64,000 bases of DNA from Catonia carolina (Eukaryota; Arthropoda; Insecta; Hemiptera; Achilidae). Below, one piece after another: positions 44,720 through 56,209 of the stretch (within the stretch, counting starts at the first letter, position 1; each line of letters begins with the position of its first letter). A program made the translations under genes and the position numbers. The notes beneath the pieces were generated by a model. It made no database searches, had not been told where the DNA came from, and saw only the letters and a list, made by a program, of their open reading frames with translations. Location: positions 62,722,501 to 62,786,500 of the forward strand of contig JAQMRL010000006.1 in the NCBI GenBank assembly GCA_035578175.1. The letters run 5' to 3'.

Positions 44720-46197
44720 TAGAGACAAGGATTCTGATGAGCGAAATATGGAAAATCACTTACGATGCTAATCTAAGCTCTGTAGAAAAAAACCAATGCA
44801 AATAGTCCGGTTTTCTTAATTTGCAAAATGGTTTTGTTTTATTTTTCTATAACTTTGATTATATACGTAAAATAAAATGTGCCTTCTATACTATGACCGC
44901 AATCTTTAAGAAAACCCGTTTTTACAGATTTCAGTTAATAAAATACCTGAATGAAACATCACTGATTGATGCGGAACTAAACTCTAGAAAATATGCTTAA
45001 AATAACAGCTGCAACTTGTTTTAATTTTCTATATTTCTAATTTTATGCGCATTTTCCTTAAAATGCATATTAAGGTCTTGATCTTTTTGCTGGCTTTATT
45101 AAGATTTTTTATTTACAACTGTACAATTTTTTAAAGCGTAACTAGTAAATGAAATGGTAAATGTTGAGGAATTGCGTGAATGTGAATCGATCCAGTGACC
45201 GAATTTGGCATAAAATTATACAAGGAATATGGTGCCATGATGATAATAGACTGATAATAATGATTCATAAACTATGATGATGGATTAATTTTTTATGAAA
45301 TGATTTTAAGAAGGCATGACAAGTTAAATTGAAATGTGTTTTATGGTTGTCGGAGAAGATCCCTATTCCACCTTCGTTTCAGTCGTCTTTTAATAGGGAG
45401 ATCATTAGCTGAAAGAGATTAGACTTTTGGATTTATGTGGTCAAATTGGCTTTGTGTGTAATGAGTCAGCCGCAATCTTAAAAAACAATTTTTACCACTA
45501 AAAGACTGCCCCTACACGATATCATTAACTCAATGAATTTATATAATAAATTTCACTAACCTTCTTTTTAAACTTAGAGTTTTATACAACTGACTGAAGA
45601 TGTATAATCTTCTATAGATTTTAAATAAATAAAAATATTTTTGGTTTCAATTATGTTATTTACTCTGATGATGGTGGATCCACCGAAACACGTGTAAATA
45701 AAGATAAAAGTTGACGCAGTTTAAAAAGAAGGTTAGTGAAATTCATTATATAAAATAGAATTAATTTCAAACTGCAGGATGCATTATAAAGATTTATTTT
45801 TAATATCATTAACCAAACTGTTTACTTTATAATGGTAAGCACAAAAAATGTAGTGAACGAGGCAGTTTTAAACAAAATCGTATGAGCCGCTTTCAGAAAA
45901 TTATAAAAATTTTACGAGTGAAAGATATTACGAATAAACTACTTATTCCGGTTGACCAATTTTGATAAAAATGTTTGTGTCAAGTTCTTATGTAATGTTT
46001 GGACTTAAATTCCAAGTTTCAAATTCATACGATTTTTCGTTTGTTGAGATACTTCGTTTACACACATATCGGTAAAATATTTTTTCTGGGTTCAGGGGAC
46101 CTGAAAACTTCCATTTCCGGTGATAACTCTTACTTCGAAAAATTTTCATGAAAACGATAATTTCTTTTAAATATAGAAATGGCATGAGAAGTTAAAA
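44720..46197 (+). mobile_element. Repeat R copy interrupted by a MITE
   Basis: The 5' part (44735-45535) and 3' part (45830-46197) follow the R consensus: GCTAATCTAAGCTC, TTGACCAATTTTGATAAAAA, and the end GGCATGAGAAGTTAAAAA. The extreme 5' end is missing. A 217-bp inverted-repeat element sits between the parts. Confidence 0.6.
45536..45752. mobile_element. Foldback MITE, about 217 bp
   Basis: Inverted ends of about 34 bp: AATTTCACTAACCTTCTTTT near 45547 and its reverse complement AAAAGAAGGTTAGTGAAATT near 45721-45742, extended by TATATAAT. The interior contains a GATGGTGGATCCACCGAAAC segment. Non-coding. Confidence 0.7.
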
Positions 46198-46779
46198 ATA
46201 TGTTTTTTTATAATTATTTTATTTCTTCTGTTTGCAGGTATGTACCAAGTCGATGTTGTGATTGTTTTGAGTAATTTTTATTGGAACCGTTGAAGAATCG
46301 TATTGTTTGAATTGCTTGCTGAGCTTCATAATTTGGATTCATACATTCAAAGTGGTTTGAAAATTGTTTTATATAATAGTAATTTGTTAATAGAATTATA
46401 TAATTACATTTGTAATAACATAACTAGTATTCACTGGAAATACACATTTTCAGACTACCATAAAAAAACCTTAACTCATAAACATGTTTCAGCAGTTGGT
46501 CTGTTTGTGAACAAAATATCTCAACACCAGATTTTTGTACAAAATTGAAACTTAAGTTTAAGGTATACCTAACACTACAGGACTTGACACGAGCTTTTTA
46601 TCAAGATCGGTCAAGTGAAAGTAGCAGTTTATCCCTGCAATTTTTCACTTATTTAGATTTGCTCAAAAACGGCTCCTGCGATTTTTTTAAATCACCTCAT
46701 TAATTACTTTGTGTTTCTACAAGATAGGGTAAGTGCGATTGCAACTTTCAATTCAAACATTTTTTCGCACAACGCTTAA

Positions 46780-47344
46780 CTTTTTATAGGTCTTTGGTAA
46801 GTATACTTACCACTGGAAATAAGGCCGATTTTATTTAGAGTAAGCTATGCAGTTAAACTTTATTGGAATTTTATGGTTTTATAGATGTTTTCTGGAAAGT
46901 AGGCTTTCCAGAATTTTAAATTGGCGCGCAGCGACCATTTGCTTCGTAAGTTGCACGAATGTGGTAAGGATCCATACTAGCGTACGCTACCGTGTTGTTT
47001 TCGTGTTACTTTTGCACAGTGCTTAGAAAATTCTGGTTTTTCTAACCCGATTTTTTCGGTAAAGTAAGCATTCATGCTAATAAAAATTTAAGATAAGGAT
47101 ATTCTACTAATTTTCTGGTGATATAGTTCTACAAGTTGTTTTAATAAGCATTCTTACCACTAAAACTTTTGTGATTTCCATTTCAATAAACGTTCCTTGG
47201 TAAGAAAACTTACCAGGGCTAAACATCAACAAAAAATAAATATCTTACTGTTCTGGCACTAGAAATACATTACTCAAGTCCCTACAAAGTCAAATTTTAC
47301 ATTTAACATATACATTTTTCCTCGTAGTACTGCCCTAAAAAGGG
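46780..47344. mobile_element. piggyBac-type MITE, 565 bp, in TTAA
   Basis: TTAA flanks it at 46776-46779 and 47345-47348. The ends are CTTTTTATAGG and, reverse-complemented, CCCTTTTTAGGGC, an imperfect TIR. Comparison with repeat R shows the empty site: AACGCTTAGTTTG in the 13.2-kb copy versus AACGCTTAA[element]TTAATTTTAAG here. A 16-bp perfect palindrome GGTAAGTATACTTACC (46796-46811) sits near the left end, and a related GGTAAGAAAACTTACC near the right (47200). No transposase is visible. Confidence 0.65.
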
Positions 47345-47586
47345 TTAATTTTAAGTCAATTACTTATGTTCAGTATTTTTCTCATCAAATACGGTAAAAT
47401 AATTGGAATTTTTAAGACTGCGGCTTAATATGCACTTTATAACTAAAAAGTATGAGTAAAGGTTAAAGAAAATTAAATATAACCTACAACTTTTATTTGG
47501 AGCATTTTCTTCTACTGAGACTAGTTTAGCTTCAATTAGTGATTTTTGGTATTTTTAAGTTCTACAGAGGTTGATTTTCAGTTTTG

Positions 47587-47740
47587 TTAAAGTTGCATCA
47601 ACATCTTGGTCATTAGCGACTACAGTGGGTTATAGAACGTTGGGTTGTGACTTGCTATAATTTCCAACCCTAGCCGGGAATCAAACCCGGGTCCTCTTCG
47701 TGGTAGGCCAGCGTGATTCCACTACGCTACGGAGACGGCC
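47587..47740 (-). mobile_element. SINE-B copy 2, tRNA-headed, with TSD
   Basis: On the minus strand: head GTCTCCGTAGCGTAGTGG, a perfect T-arm (CCGGG, loop TTTGATT, CCCGG), a body, and the end TGTTGATGCAACTTTAAC. Flanks TGATTTTCAGTTTTG (47572-47586) and TGATTTCCATTTTG (47741-47754) are an imperfect 14-15 bp TSD made from repeat R sequence. Confidence 0.75.
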
Positions 47741-47860
47741 TGATTTCCATTTTGTGTCATTCACTCATGATTAAAATTAAGTTTTGTTTTTCATATTACA
47801 TTTTTTACTAATTTAAACATAAGTTATATGTTTTACTATTTAACATGGCAAAATAAAGTC

Positions 47861-49089
47861 GTGTGAGTGTTTCACATCAGATTATTCTTAAAACATAAAT
47901 TATTATTAAATATTATTATTAATTAAAAGAAATTAAGGTAGAATCTTTAGCACAGTATTTGATTTATAAAGAGTCGAGACCATTAATTTATCAGTGTGTG
48001 AACACCAATCGATAAAATTGTAATCGAATATAAATTATTTATCCAATATATTATTTTCAAAAACGTAATACTAGATTATAAAAAGAGAAACATTAAAAAT
48101 ATCTGTAAACAACGTTTATAACATGCTTTTCAAAGCAACGATTAACACGGTAAAAAAACTGTTAAGAAAGATGTTACAAATTAAATTTAAACATTAGGCC
48201 TACATCCATTTTGAATATTAAAAAGAGATAAAAAATTTATTCATTTTTTTATTTTTTCGTGTTATTATTTATATATTTATTTGCGACATTTCATTTTAAA
48301 TTGTACGGTACAGAAATCCCTTTTGAAAAGTACCACTCCTTTTTAACTGCCACGACTGGGCTACATCACAGATGACCTCCCTTTGAAGTACTCCTCAGCA
48401 TCAGTCAGCAGCTTTAATAAAGATATGAACAAAAAGGCTTTCTTTTTTATCATTATCAAGATGTAAAAAAGAAAAAAATTCAAAGCGCAAATTTCAAAAA
48501 AATTAATTTTAAATAATAATAAGATAGCTCAGCCATTTTAATATTACATAAAAAATTATAAGTAAATTTAATAAAAGTTCAGCCCTAAATAAAAATGTAT
48601 TAATATAATAAATCGGCTAAAGATGCAAAATAAATTTTATTACTGCATAAAATTTTTATATCTAAAGCTTTATTTTATTGAATTGCCAAATATTTAAGCT
48701 CAAATTTAAGCCGTGTAATCCATTTAGACGATAGAAAAATACTACCGTTCCCGGACAAACTTTGATACGGTTAGGATGAACTAATTCATTGCATGGTTAA
48801 AACCATTTTTAAAATTATTTAGAATATTTCAAATGACTGCTTTTTTCTATAGACAAACAAAATTTTAATTAATTTTAGGAAATATGTAATATAATTACAT
48901 ATTAATAGGCAGTTCGGTACTAAGACACGAAATCTACCGACTTAATCCGAACTGTTCGTGCAGTTACACCGGCAAGCTTATTTGACGTCTACTCTAGTAT
49001 CTTTTTACTTTAAATATTTTTCTAAAAGAATTTATCAACAATTGTCTGAAAACCCAAATAATTTCTGGTCCACATTGTCTGTATATGCC
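47861..49089. other. AT-rich DNA, no gene recognised
   Basis: Gene-free. A less AT-rich patch at 48320-48420 is unassigned. Confidence 0.55.
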
Positions 49090-49166
49090 CATAACAGGCA
49101 GGTAGAATGTTACACACCTCTACAGATTCAACCCAGCCTTTCGGCTGATGCCCTAAACAACGACAA
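49090..49166 (+). mobile_element. SINE-A copy 9, internally deleted mini copy
   Basis: The first ~25 bp of the consensus (ATAACAGGCAGGTAGAATGT) are joined directly to the last ~50 bp (CACCTCTACAGATTCAACCC through CTTTCGGCTGATGCCCTAAA). About 310 bp of the centre are gone. Confidence 0.7.
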
Positions 49167-50275
49167 GAGAAGGAACACCTAATTCTCGCCGTGTTCTCCT
49201 TTTCAAACCGATCTAGTCTTCTATGTAATTAACACTCCTCAAAAAGCTTATCTCTGTTAACTGGATATATTTCACACACCCCCTATTCAAAGTGTGGTAA
49301 TAATTTTATTAAGGGTTATGACATACATTATTCAAATATTAGGTTATGTAACAATCGAGTATTTCAGATTTTATATTTTCAATTTTGAACAAATATTTTT
49401 GTATGAATTATTGCGAAAATAAATTCAACAAGCTACATTATGCGTAAAATAACCTATTCTAAACAAATCCTTGGCACCTAACTAAACAAAAATATTTTTA
49501 CAAAGTATGCAAATCTCCTTCTTATAACCTGAATAGAAATTGAAAATATCTAGCAAAATTCAATGAATGTATTATGTAAACGTACATAATCCAAAAATCC
49601 TACAAGTCTATCATTCCAAACAAACCGCCGTCATATTTATTTAAATGAATGATTTTATGTTTCTTAAAAATAATCATAAATTACAAAATAACACGTTCCA
49701 AAAAATGATAATAATAATAAAAATAAAAAGGTAAAAAATCACTTGGTGAGGCTTCACAGTTACGTGATCATAAAATATATAAAAAAATTCGCCCTGAAAG
49801 TTTTAGATAAAATTTATTACTGTGTTCGAAGTGTATGTTGCCAATAATTCTCCCAAATTCTACTCACTCTATAATTCTCTTTCATTCCCTCTTACACATG
49901 ATGGTCCAAAAATAAATTGACAATACATAAACCTACTATATGTTTTTTAAAGTTTTTGATGTAATTTTTTAAATCTATTTTTAGCAACAATGAATTCATT
50001 TTGTGACGTTTGATAATTCAGTGTTTAAACTAAGCAAATCATAAAAAATATAAAGGACTTGAAAAAGTTCCAGAATGTTGGAAACATGCTCAAACTCACA
50101 TAATACACGAGAAAAATGATCCAGCAGACCTTAATGATGAAAAACCCTGGAGAATAACTTGCAGCAGGACACTTTAAGAAATAAAAAAGAGCAGTAAATA
50201 GGAAATTACTTAGTGATGAAGAATATCATCCCAAAAGATATACAACTAAAATATCTGTTGTGAAACACTCACACG
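49167..50275. other. AT-rich DNA, no gene recognised
   Basis: No coding signal or shared repeat was seen. Confidence 0.6.
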
Positions 50276-50772
50276 ACTTTCTCTTGACTATGTAAATAAT
50301 GACCCATATAATTTATGTTTCATCGTGAGTCAAAAATGTAAAATGAAAACGACAATCTAATTTTAATAAGACTGAAAATCTTAAAAATCGGAAAATCGCA
50401 ATTGTCGCTAAACTAGGCTCCGTAGAAAAAATACTCGAAATGAAAGTTGCAGATTATTTTAATTTCCTATAACTTTTATTATATGCACTTTTGTTGTGAA
50501 ATCCATACTATTGCACTAATAAATTACTATTTCCGGTAAGCCGAATTTGATGAAACGGTTCGTGTTGAATTCTCTTGTGATACCTGACTTTAGTTCAAAG
50601 TTTGAACTTCGTATCTATTCCGTTCTTGAGATATTTTGTTCACACACACATACACGTAACCAATAGCTAAAAACATATTTTTTGGGTTCAGGTGGCCTAA
50701 AAATGTGTTTCAGTGAAAACTCGGTTTCAAAAAAACCTAATAAAAACATTTTTGTTTCTATACGAAAGTAAA
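50276..50772 (+). mobile_element. Repeat R, internally deleted copy
   Basis: It starts ACTTTCTCTTGACTATG and contains the GCTAAACTAGGCTCCG block. It jumps near 50505 to the 3' block (CCGAATTTGATGAAACGG) and ends CGAAAGTAAAAA. The central ~400 bp of the consensus are missing. Confidence 0.65.
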
Positions 50773-50779
50773 AATCACA

Positions 50780-50975
50780 ATGGTTCACCACCAGAAAAAC
50801 AAGCGGTTGTGTTTGCTTCCAGCGAGGATAGCAGCGACAAAGACAGTTTGTATTTAAAATGACTCACAGAATGATCAACATTAAAAGACGGAAAAGAATG
50901 GATAGTGTGCTCAATGTAAATGATGAGCCCACGTTGGTAATCACAAAATATTTTGTACGTCTTAATTGTGCATCA
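50780..50975 (+). pseudogene. Possible pogo-like transposase C-terminal PHD relic
   Basis: A plus-strand frame PPEKQAVVFASSEDSSDKDS leads into KDGKEWI. After a frame change comes CAQCK, two stops and AHV. The order acidic Ser linker, EWI, C..C, .AH is that of the PHD-type end of pogo-like transposases. Short and broken, so tentative. Confidence 0.35.
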
Positions 50976-51039
50976 GTAATAAACAACGACGACAATTTTG
51001 TAAATTACTTTCTAATATAATTTAATTACTTCATTTTGT

Positions 51040-51428
51040 TGTTTAGGTCAACATCCAAAAGGATAGTTTGAACCTCTAGAGGTTTTACTAAGTAAAAACG
51101 AGAAGTGAGGTGGTTTACAATTGCCTTCCTCACTGAGTTGAAAGAGTAGGCTTATCAGCATGCCAACCTTTTTAAAAAGGATCTACTTTCCACCTTGCAA
51201 ATGACACCTTCACTTAATTCACCACAACGCCTGGCTATATAATGAAATTCATTACTCTCAAAGGAGATAACTCCGAGTAGTGTCATTTACACCTCTCCCT
51301 CTTCTGTTCTTAAGTGCTTCAGTTGATTGGCTAACCATGTGATAAGAAACAAAACTAGGTATTTTTGTAGCCCTGGAACTAGCAGATCGAGTGCAAATAA
51401 TTTAACACTCCACCTGCCTGTTAGGGGC
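51040..51428 (-). mobile_element. SINE-A copy 10, minus strand
   Basis: Reverse-complemented, it follows the consensus from TAACAGGCAGGTGGAGTG to CCTTTTGGATGTTGACC. Flanks TAATTACTT and TAATTAATT may be a TSD. Confidence 0.7.
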
Positions 51429-51439
51429 ATAATTAATTC

Positions 51440-51582
51440 CTATAAAGAGATAATTAATTCACTCATAATTAAATATTAGATTATGTTTTCAATTTTAAAT
51501 TGTTTACTCATGATTTAACATAGGTTTTATACAGTATTTATATTGGCAAGAGAATGTAGTATGAGTTTTTCACACTAGATTT
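51440..51582 (-). mobile_element. Repeat R, 5' fragment, minus strand
   Basis: Reverse-complemented: AGTGTGAAAAACTCATACTACATTCTCTTGCC (diverged 5' end), then the CATGAGTAAAC block. Only the first ~130 bp of R are present. Confidence 0.5.
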
Positions 51583-51589
51583 TTAAATT

Positions 51590-51925
51590 TAGTGTCAAAT
51601 AACTTTTGCAGCACCCAATACTTTACTCGTTCACTTTCCTACTAACACAATTCCACTCTCTTTTTCTTTCACTTACCAACACCAACCAATATTCCCCCTT
51701 TACAGAAATATAAAAAGCCCCCACTATCGAAATCTTTTCATGCAGAAAGATGACCGAACAGAGATTTGTGGTTTCTGTGATTCATAAACTGTTACATTTA
51801 ACTTTATCAATTTAGTTGATTACTAGTAATTACTATAATAAAATTCAGTAATTTGTTTTTACAAATTCTAAAATTTTATTAAATTTTAAAATTTCGAGTA
51901 TTTATTTCGTCAGCACTCCCCAACA
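51590..51925 (+). promoter_or_regulatory. LTR-like segment with core promoter
   Basis: TATAAAAAG (51709-51717) is followed at the canonical distance by TCA (51738-51740; 31 bp from the first T to the A), then by AATAAA about 95 bp on. A segment TGTCAAATAA...CCCCAACA could be the TG...CA boundaries. The GC-rich stretch directly after (51925-51975, GGGGCGGCCCCC) might be a leader. No partner LTR or coding region was seen, so a lone promoter-like LTR remnant is the best guess. Confidence 0.3.
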
Positions 51926-51979
51926 GAGTTTGAGTGTCCCCATCGGCAGGGGCGGCCCCCGATAGCAGACCCAGTAACA

Positions 51980-52666
51980 TTCAATGAAACTACAATATAA
52001 ATTAATTAGCTCCCATGAACTCGGTCATTTGGCTAGTAAAAATTCACTTTCAGAACTTATTCAATTCCAATGATTAACCGGTTACTTGGTAAATTAACAA
52101 ACTACCATCTTTGAAGAGCCACCATTAGATGTTTTCAATATTAAACTCAATACAAGAAAATACTAAATATAGTGAACGAATTCGTTGTTGTCAATGATTT
52201 ACAGTTCCGGAAAGCTGAATTAAAACAAAAATTAAATAAAACGATAATATAGCGAAGTTAAAGGAAATACATCATAAACTAGCAACTGAGTTACTGCTTA
52301 TTGCATCAAGTAAACTGTTGTAACGCTTTTCTGGTTTTAAATTTTAAGACTTACATTTAAGAATGTAAATGTCGAATTTCGGAATTGCAACTTATGGGAA
52401 GGTAACCATGTACATAAACTTATGGGAAGGTAACCATGGGAAGGTAACAATCAATATAAATTATTTTAGGGTAGTTAGCCAGCCTGTTAGTGAGGTAGTC
52501 ACAGCAACTGACTTCTAAGTCAAAGGATTCCAAGCCAAGGGATTGTTTGATCTCTTGATTATAAATTACTTTAAACTCACCAATATTATAAATACTTAGT
52601 TTTAAATTATATCAAGATGTAAACTGTAAAATAATGTTGATACTTTGGATTTGATAATTTCTTTTT
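51980..52666. other. AT-rich DNA with a short tandem repeat
   Basis: ACTTATGGGAAGGTAACCATG occurs about 2.5 times at 52390-52448. A weak tRNA-like stretch near 52495-52545 lacks a proper B box. No gene was recognised. Confidence 0.5.
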
Positions 52667-54110
52667 CGACGTGACCTTTCACCCACATTAGATCCGTTTT
52701 GGTAGGTCACTAAAAAGGGATGGTCTGGTAGCAGTTTGGATTTCACTGCTGCATTTATTCCTATAATCTTGAAAAATATTTGGTTATAAAAGAGTCTCTT
52801 AATACTTGTTTTACTGTTGATATAGTCCAAGTAAACTTAACAATTTCATCTTTCCAAAATAGGTGCCAAGTATTACTACGTCTGGTGCGATGGTACTGCC
52901 CATTTTGTTGACACGTGTATCGGTGGGCGTTACTACAAGATGGCCTCTCGGTCGCTTGCCAAGATCGGACAACTGACTTCTCCCAGTATTTAAATTATGA
53001 TTTATGTAAAAGTGACAGAACGGTACGTTTTATTTTTAGATTGTTGAAAAGAACAATAAAATCTTCTCTAATGCTTCGACGTGACCTATCACCCGCAGTA
53101 GATCCGTTTTGGTAGGTCACGAAATAAAGATGGTCTGGTAGTAATTTGTTTTTTCACTGCTGCATTTGTTTATTTAATCTTGAAAAATATTTGGTTATAA
53201 AAAATCCCTTAATACCTGTGTTACTGATATAGTCCAAGTAAACTTAACAATTTCATCTGTTCAAAAAAAGGTGGCATGTAATAATATGCCTATTGCGATG
53301 GTACCGCCCATTTTGTTTACTCGCGTATCGGTGGGTCTTTACTACAAGATGGCCGCTCGGTCGCCTACTGAGATCGTACAACTGATTTTTTCCATTTTTT
53401 TAATTATGATTTATGTAAAAGTGACAGAACGGTACGTTTTAACTTTAGATTGTTGAAAAGAACAATAAAATCTTCTGTTACAATACTTCGACGTGACCCG
53501 CAGTAGATCCGTTTTGGTAGGTCACGAAATAAAGATGGTCTGTTAGTAGTTTGTTTTTTACTGCTGCATTTGTTTATTTAATCTCGAAAAATATTTGGTT
53601 ATACAAAAGTATCTTATTACCTGTGTTACTGTTGATATTGCAAGTAAATTTAACAATTTCATCTTTCCAAAATAAGTGGCAGGTAATAATATGTCTGATT
53701 ACATGGTACCGCCCGTTTTGGTTACTCGCGTATCAGTGGGTCGATACTCAAGATCGCCCCTCAGTCGCTTGCCGAGATCGGACAACTGTCTTTTTCCAGT
53801 ATTTAAATTATGATTTATATAAAAGTGACAGAACAGTACGTTTTGACATTAGATTGTTGAAGAGAATAATAAAATCTTCTGTTCATTGCTTCGACGTGAC
53901 TTATCACCCGCAGTAGATCAGTTTCGGTAGGTTACGAAATAGAGATCGTCTGGTGGTAGTTTGGCTTTTCACTCCTGCATTCGTTCATTTAACCTCGAAA
54001 AATATTTGGTGATACAAAAAGTTTCTTAATACCTATGTGAATATAGTCCAAGTAACCTTTACAATTTCATCTTTCCAAAATATAGGTGGCAAGTAAAACT
54101 ATGTCATACA
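52667..54110 (+). repeat. Tandem array, about 410-bp unit, 3.5 copies
   Basis: The landmark CGACGTGAC starts at 52667, 53077, 53489 and 53892, giving periods of 410, 412 and 403 bp. Each unit has GTGACC...GATCCGTTTTGGTAGGTCAC (an inverted-repeat-containing block), CTTGAAAAATATTTGGTTAT, AACTTAACAATTTCATC, a GTATCGGTGGG...CAAGATGGCC block and a GTGACAGAACGGTACG block. The last unit stops about half way. Open frames within (52915-53115, 53271-53456, 53551-53916) read the same repeat in different frames, so a coding function is unlikely. Confidence 0.85.
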
Positions 54111-54895
54111 ATAAACCACCGTAGTCGCTGGTAACCTACCACTTGATGCCAGTTTATATAAATAAACTAAAAAATCCTTTTTTCGGTGACGTGAAAAGAA
54201 GTTGAACAATATAAAGTTATTAGTGATTTTTATCACTAAGAACTTTAATTGCTTACGATTGTAACCTTTCTATTATATTGACAAACATATTATTATTTAT
54301 TAACAACAAAAATTTGATGTAAATTCATGATGTACAATTTAAATTAATCACTGTTATGATATAATCTGCAATTGCTATGAGTGAAAACTCGTAAATTAAA
54401 CGTATACATGTGGAATTTTATGACAAATCAACCAATAAAACTGGAAACGTAAATTTCCTGCCAATTGTAATTTCAATTTGTTCGTATCTCTCAGCATAAC
54501 GAACTGCATAAAATTTTATTGCCTGTAAATTAAATTATTAATATTATCAATGTTAGAATGCTTTCAATAACTGTTTAAAATTTTGATATTTTGTTTTTAG
54601 TACGCATTCATGGATAAATTAAGCAAATTTTCATTTTGATTGCTTTCAACGAATAATATCTGTAAATATTTTACAATTTATTGAGTAAATTGTATTACAT
54701 TTATGATCTGTGTTTAAATTTCCTTTAAAGTTAATGTGTATTTATTTATATATCGGTTGATAAAAATGTAAATAAATTACTGAACCAAATTCTGTTGATC
54801 AGTAGTGATCTAAACATTGTTAAATTTATTGGGTAGCAATAAAAATAATATTGTTGTTTTTTAATCTCTAAAGTATGTTCTTTGTAATCTGATTA
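54111..54895. other. AT-rich DNA, no gene recognised
   Basis: No coding signal was seen. Confidence 0.6.
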
Positions 54896-55190
54896 ATTTA
54901 AGAACAATACTCAACCCTATGACCCAATGGAATGAGGATGATGTATATTATGTGTAAATGAGGTGTAACCTTGCACAGACCCAGGCCAACCAAGAGTAAG
55001 AGTGTATGGTTAATTAAACCCCAAACATCAAAGTACACCTGTAACCATAGTCTAGTTTTCAAATTCACATAAGTAACTACCTTTACTAGGATTTGAAGCA
55101 GAAACCTTAATCTTCGAAAATCAGCCGTTAAATAGCCGATTCGTGGCGACAACTTTACCGCCAAACTGACCCGTTGGGTTAACCTCTTGA
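54896..55190 (-). mobile_element. SINE-C copy 4, minus strand
   Basis: Reverse-complemented: head with GGCGGTAAAGTTGTCGCCAC and the TTCAAATCCTAG B-box region, body, and CTCAACC...GGGTTGAGTATTG region near the 3' end. The final CAACGTACACACA block is missing. Confidence 0.7.
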
Positions 55191-55332
55191 TGGGCATTGA
55201 CACATTATATGTGGTCATTAACACCTCAGCTTGATTATCTTTCAACAACTTTGACGCCCAATTGCCACAAATGTTGTCAGAAACCTTTGTTGGTTGCACT
55301 GCTCTCTTGTTGAATTATCAGCTCTTATTCAA

Positions 55333-55732
55333 ATGTACTGCCCACAACAGGCGGTGGAGTGTTAAATTATTTGCATTCGATCTCTAGTTCCAGGGCTACA
55401 AAAATTAGTTCTGTTCTTATCGCATGGTCAGCCAATTATATGACTGAAGAATGTAAGAACAGAAGAAGCAGAGGTGTAGAAGACACTAGCCAACGTTATC
55501 TTCTTTAAGACTAACGAATTTCATTTTAAAGCTAGACCCTGTGGTGAATGAAGTGAAGGTGTCATTTGTAGAGTGGAAAATATGTGCTTTTCAGAGGGCC
55601 TAGCATACTGATAAGCATAATTTTCAACTCAATGAGAAAGACATGGTAAACCACATCACTCCTCGTTTTACTTAATAAAACCTCTACATGTTCAAACCAG
55701 CCTTTCGGTTGATGACCAAAACAACAACATTC
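55333..55732 (+). mobile_element. SINE-A copy 11, full length
   Basis: It follows the consensus from GCCCACAACAGGCGGTGGAG to CCTTTCGGTTGATGACCAAA. Flanks ATTCAAATGTA and ATTCATATGTA form an 11-bp TSD with one mismatch. Confidence 0.75.
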
Positions 55733-55835
55733 ATATGTAATTGCCTGTTTTTCAGTGAGGTTATGGTTAATTCTCAAAGTTAACTTGTTCCACAAGAAGT
55801 TAAAAATGATTAGTGTGATTGTTAAAGGTTCTTTC

Positions 55836-56000
55836 AAAGTTGCATCAACTCTTTGATCATTAGTAAACTACTGTAGCTTATGAAAGAGTAACAGTATATA
55901 TCTCGTTCAAAAATCTTAGAATCTTGTTAGGAATCAAACATCGGACTTCGCCTTCACATTATTATTAATCCACGGTGGCACCAATACAACAAAATTTTAT
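55836..56000 (-). mobile_element. SINE-B copy 3, degenerate
   Basis: It shares the 3' block (on the plus strand AAGTTGCATCAAC, then GATCATTAGTAAACTAC) with the other SINE-B copies. On the minus strand the head region is eroded but keeps GATGTTTGATTCC as the B-box area. Confidence 0.55.
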
Positions 56001-56209
56001 TTATTTTCTATTTCACCTATACCAACAGCTTTATCTGTGAGTTATTAGTACCTCTATTTTGATAAGTGTTTACTTGAAACTCTCATGTTTCAGTTGAAAG
56101 TCACACGTCGGAAAATAGTAGTAGGCTACTGCTGTACAGTTTGGTGTCTAGGCGTTTGCTGCTTCCAAATAGGCAAAAAATAATGATATTCAAGTTTCTT
56201 ATTTTTGTA

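Larger units (their letters stand above)
46425..47860 (-). mobile_element. Repeat R copy, minus strand, with two insertions
   Basis: The 5' end (minus) is ACTTTATTTTGCCATG at 47859. The 3' part reaches the ACTGGAAATACACATTTTC... region near 46430. It is broken by a SINE-B (47587-47740) and a TTAA element (46780-47344), both of which can be subtracted to restore collinearity with 13157-14059. Confidence 0.7.

Noticed and set aside
52915..53916. Three open frames of 61-121 codons
   Set aside because: All are the same ~410-bp tandem unit read in different phases. No frame is conserved between units.
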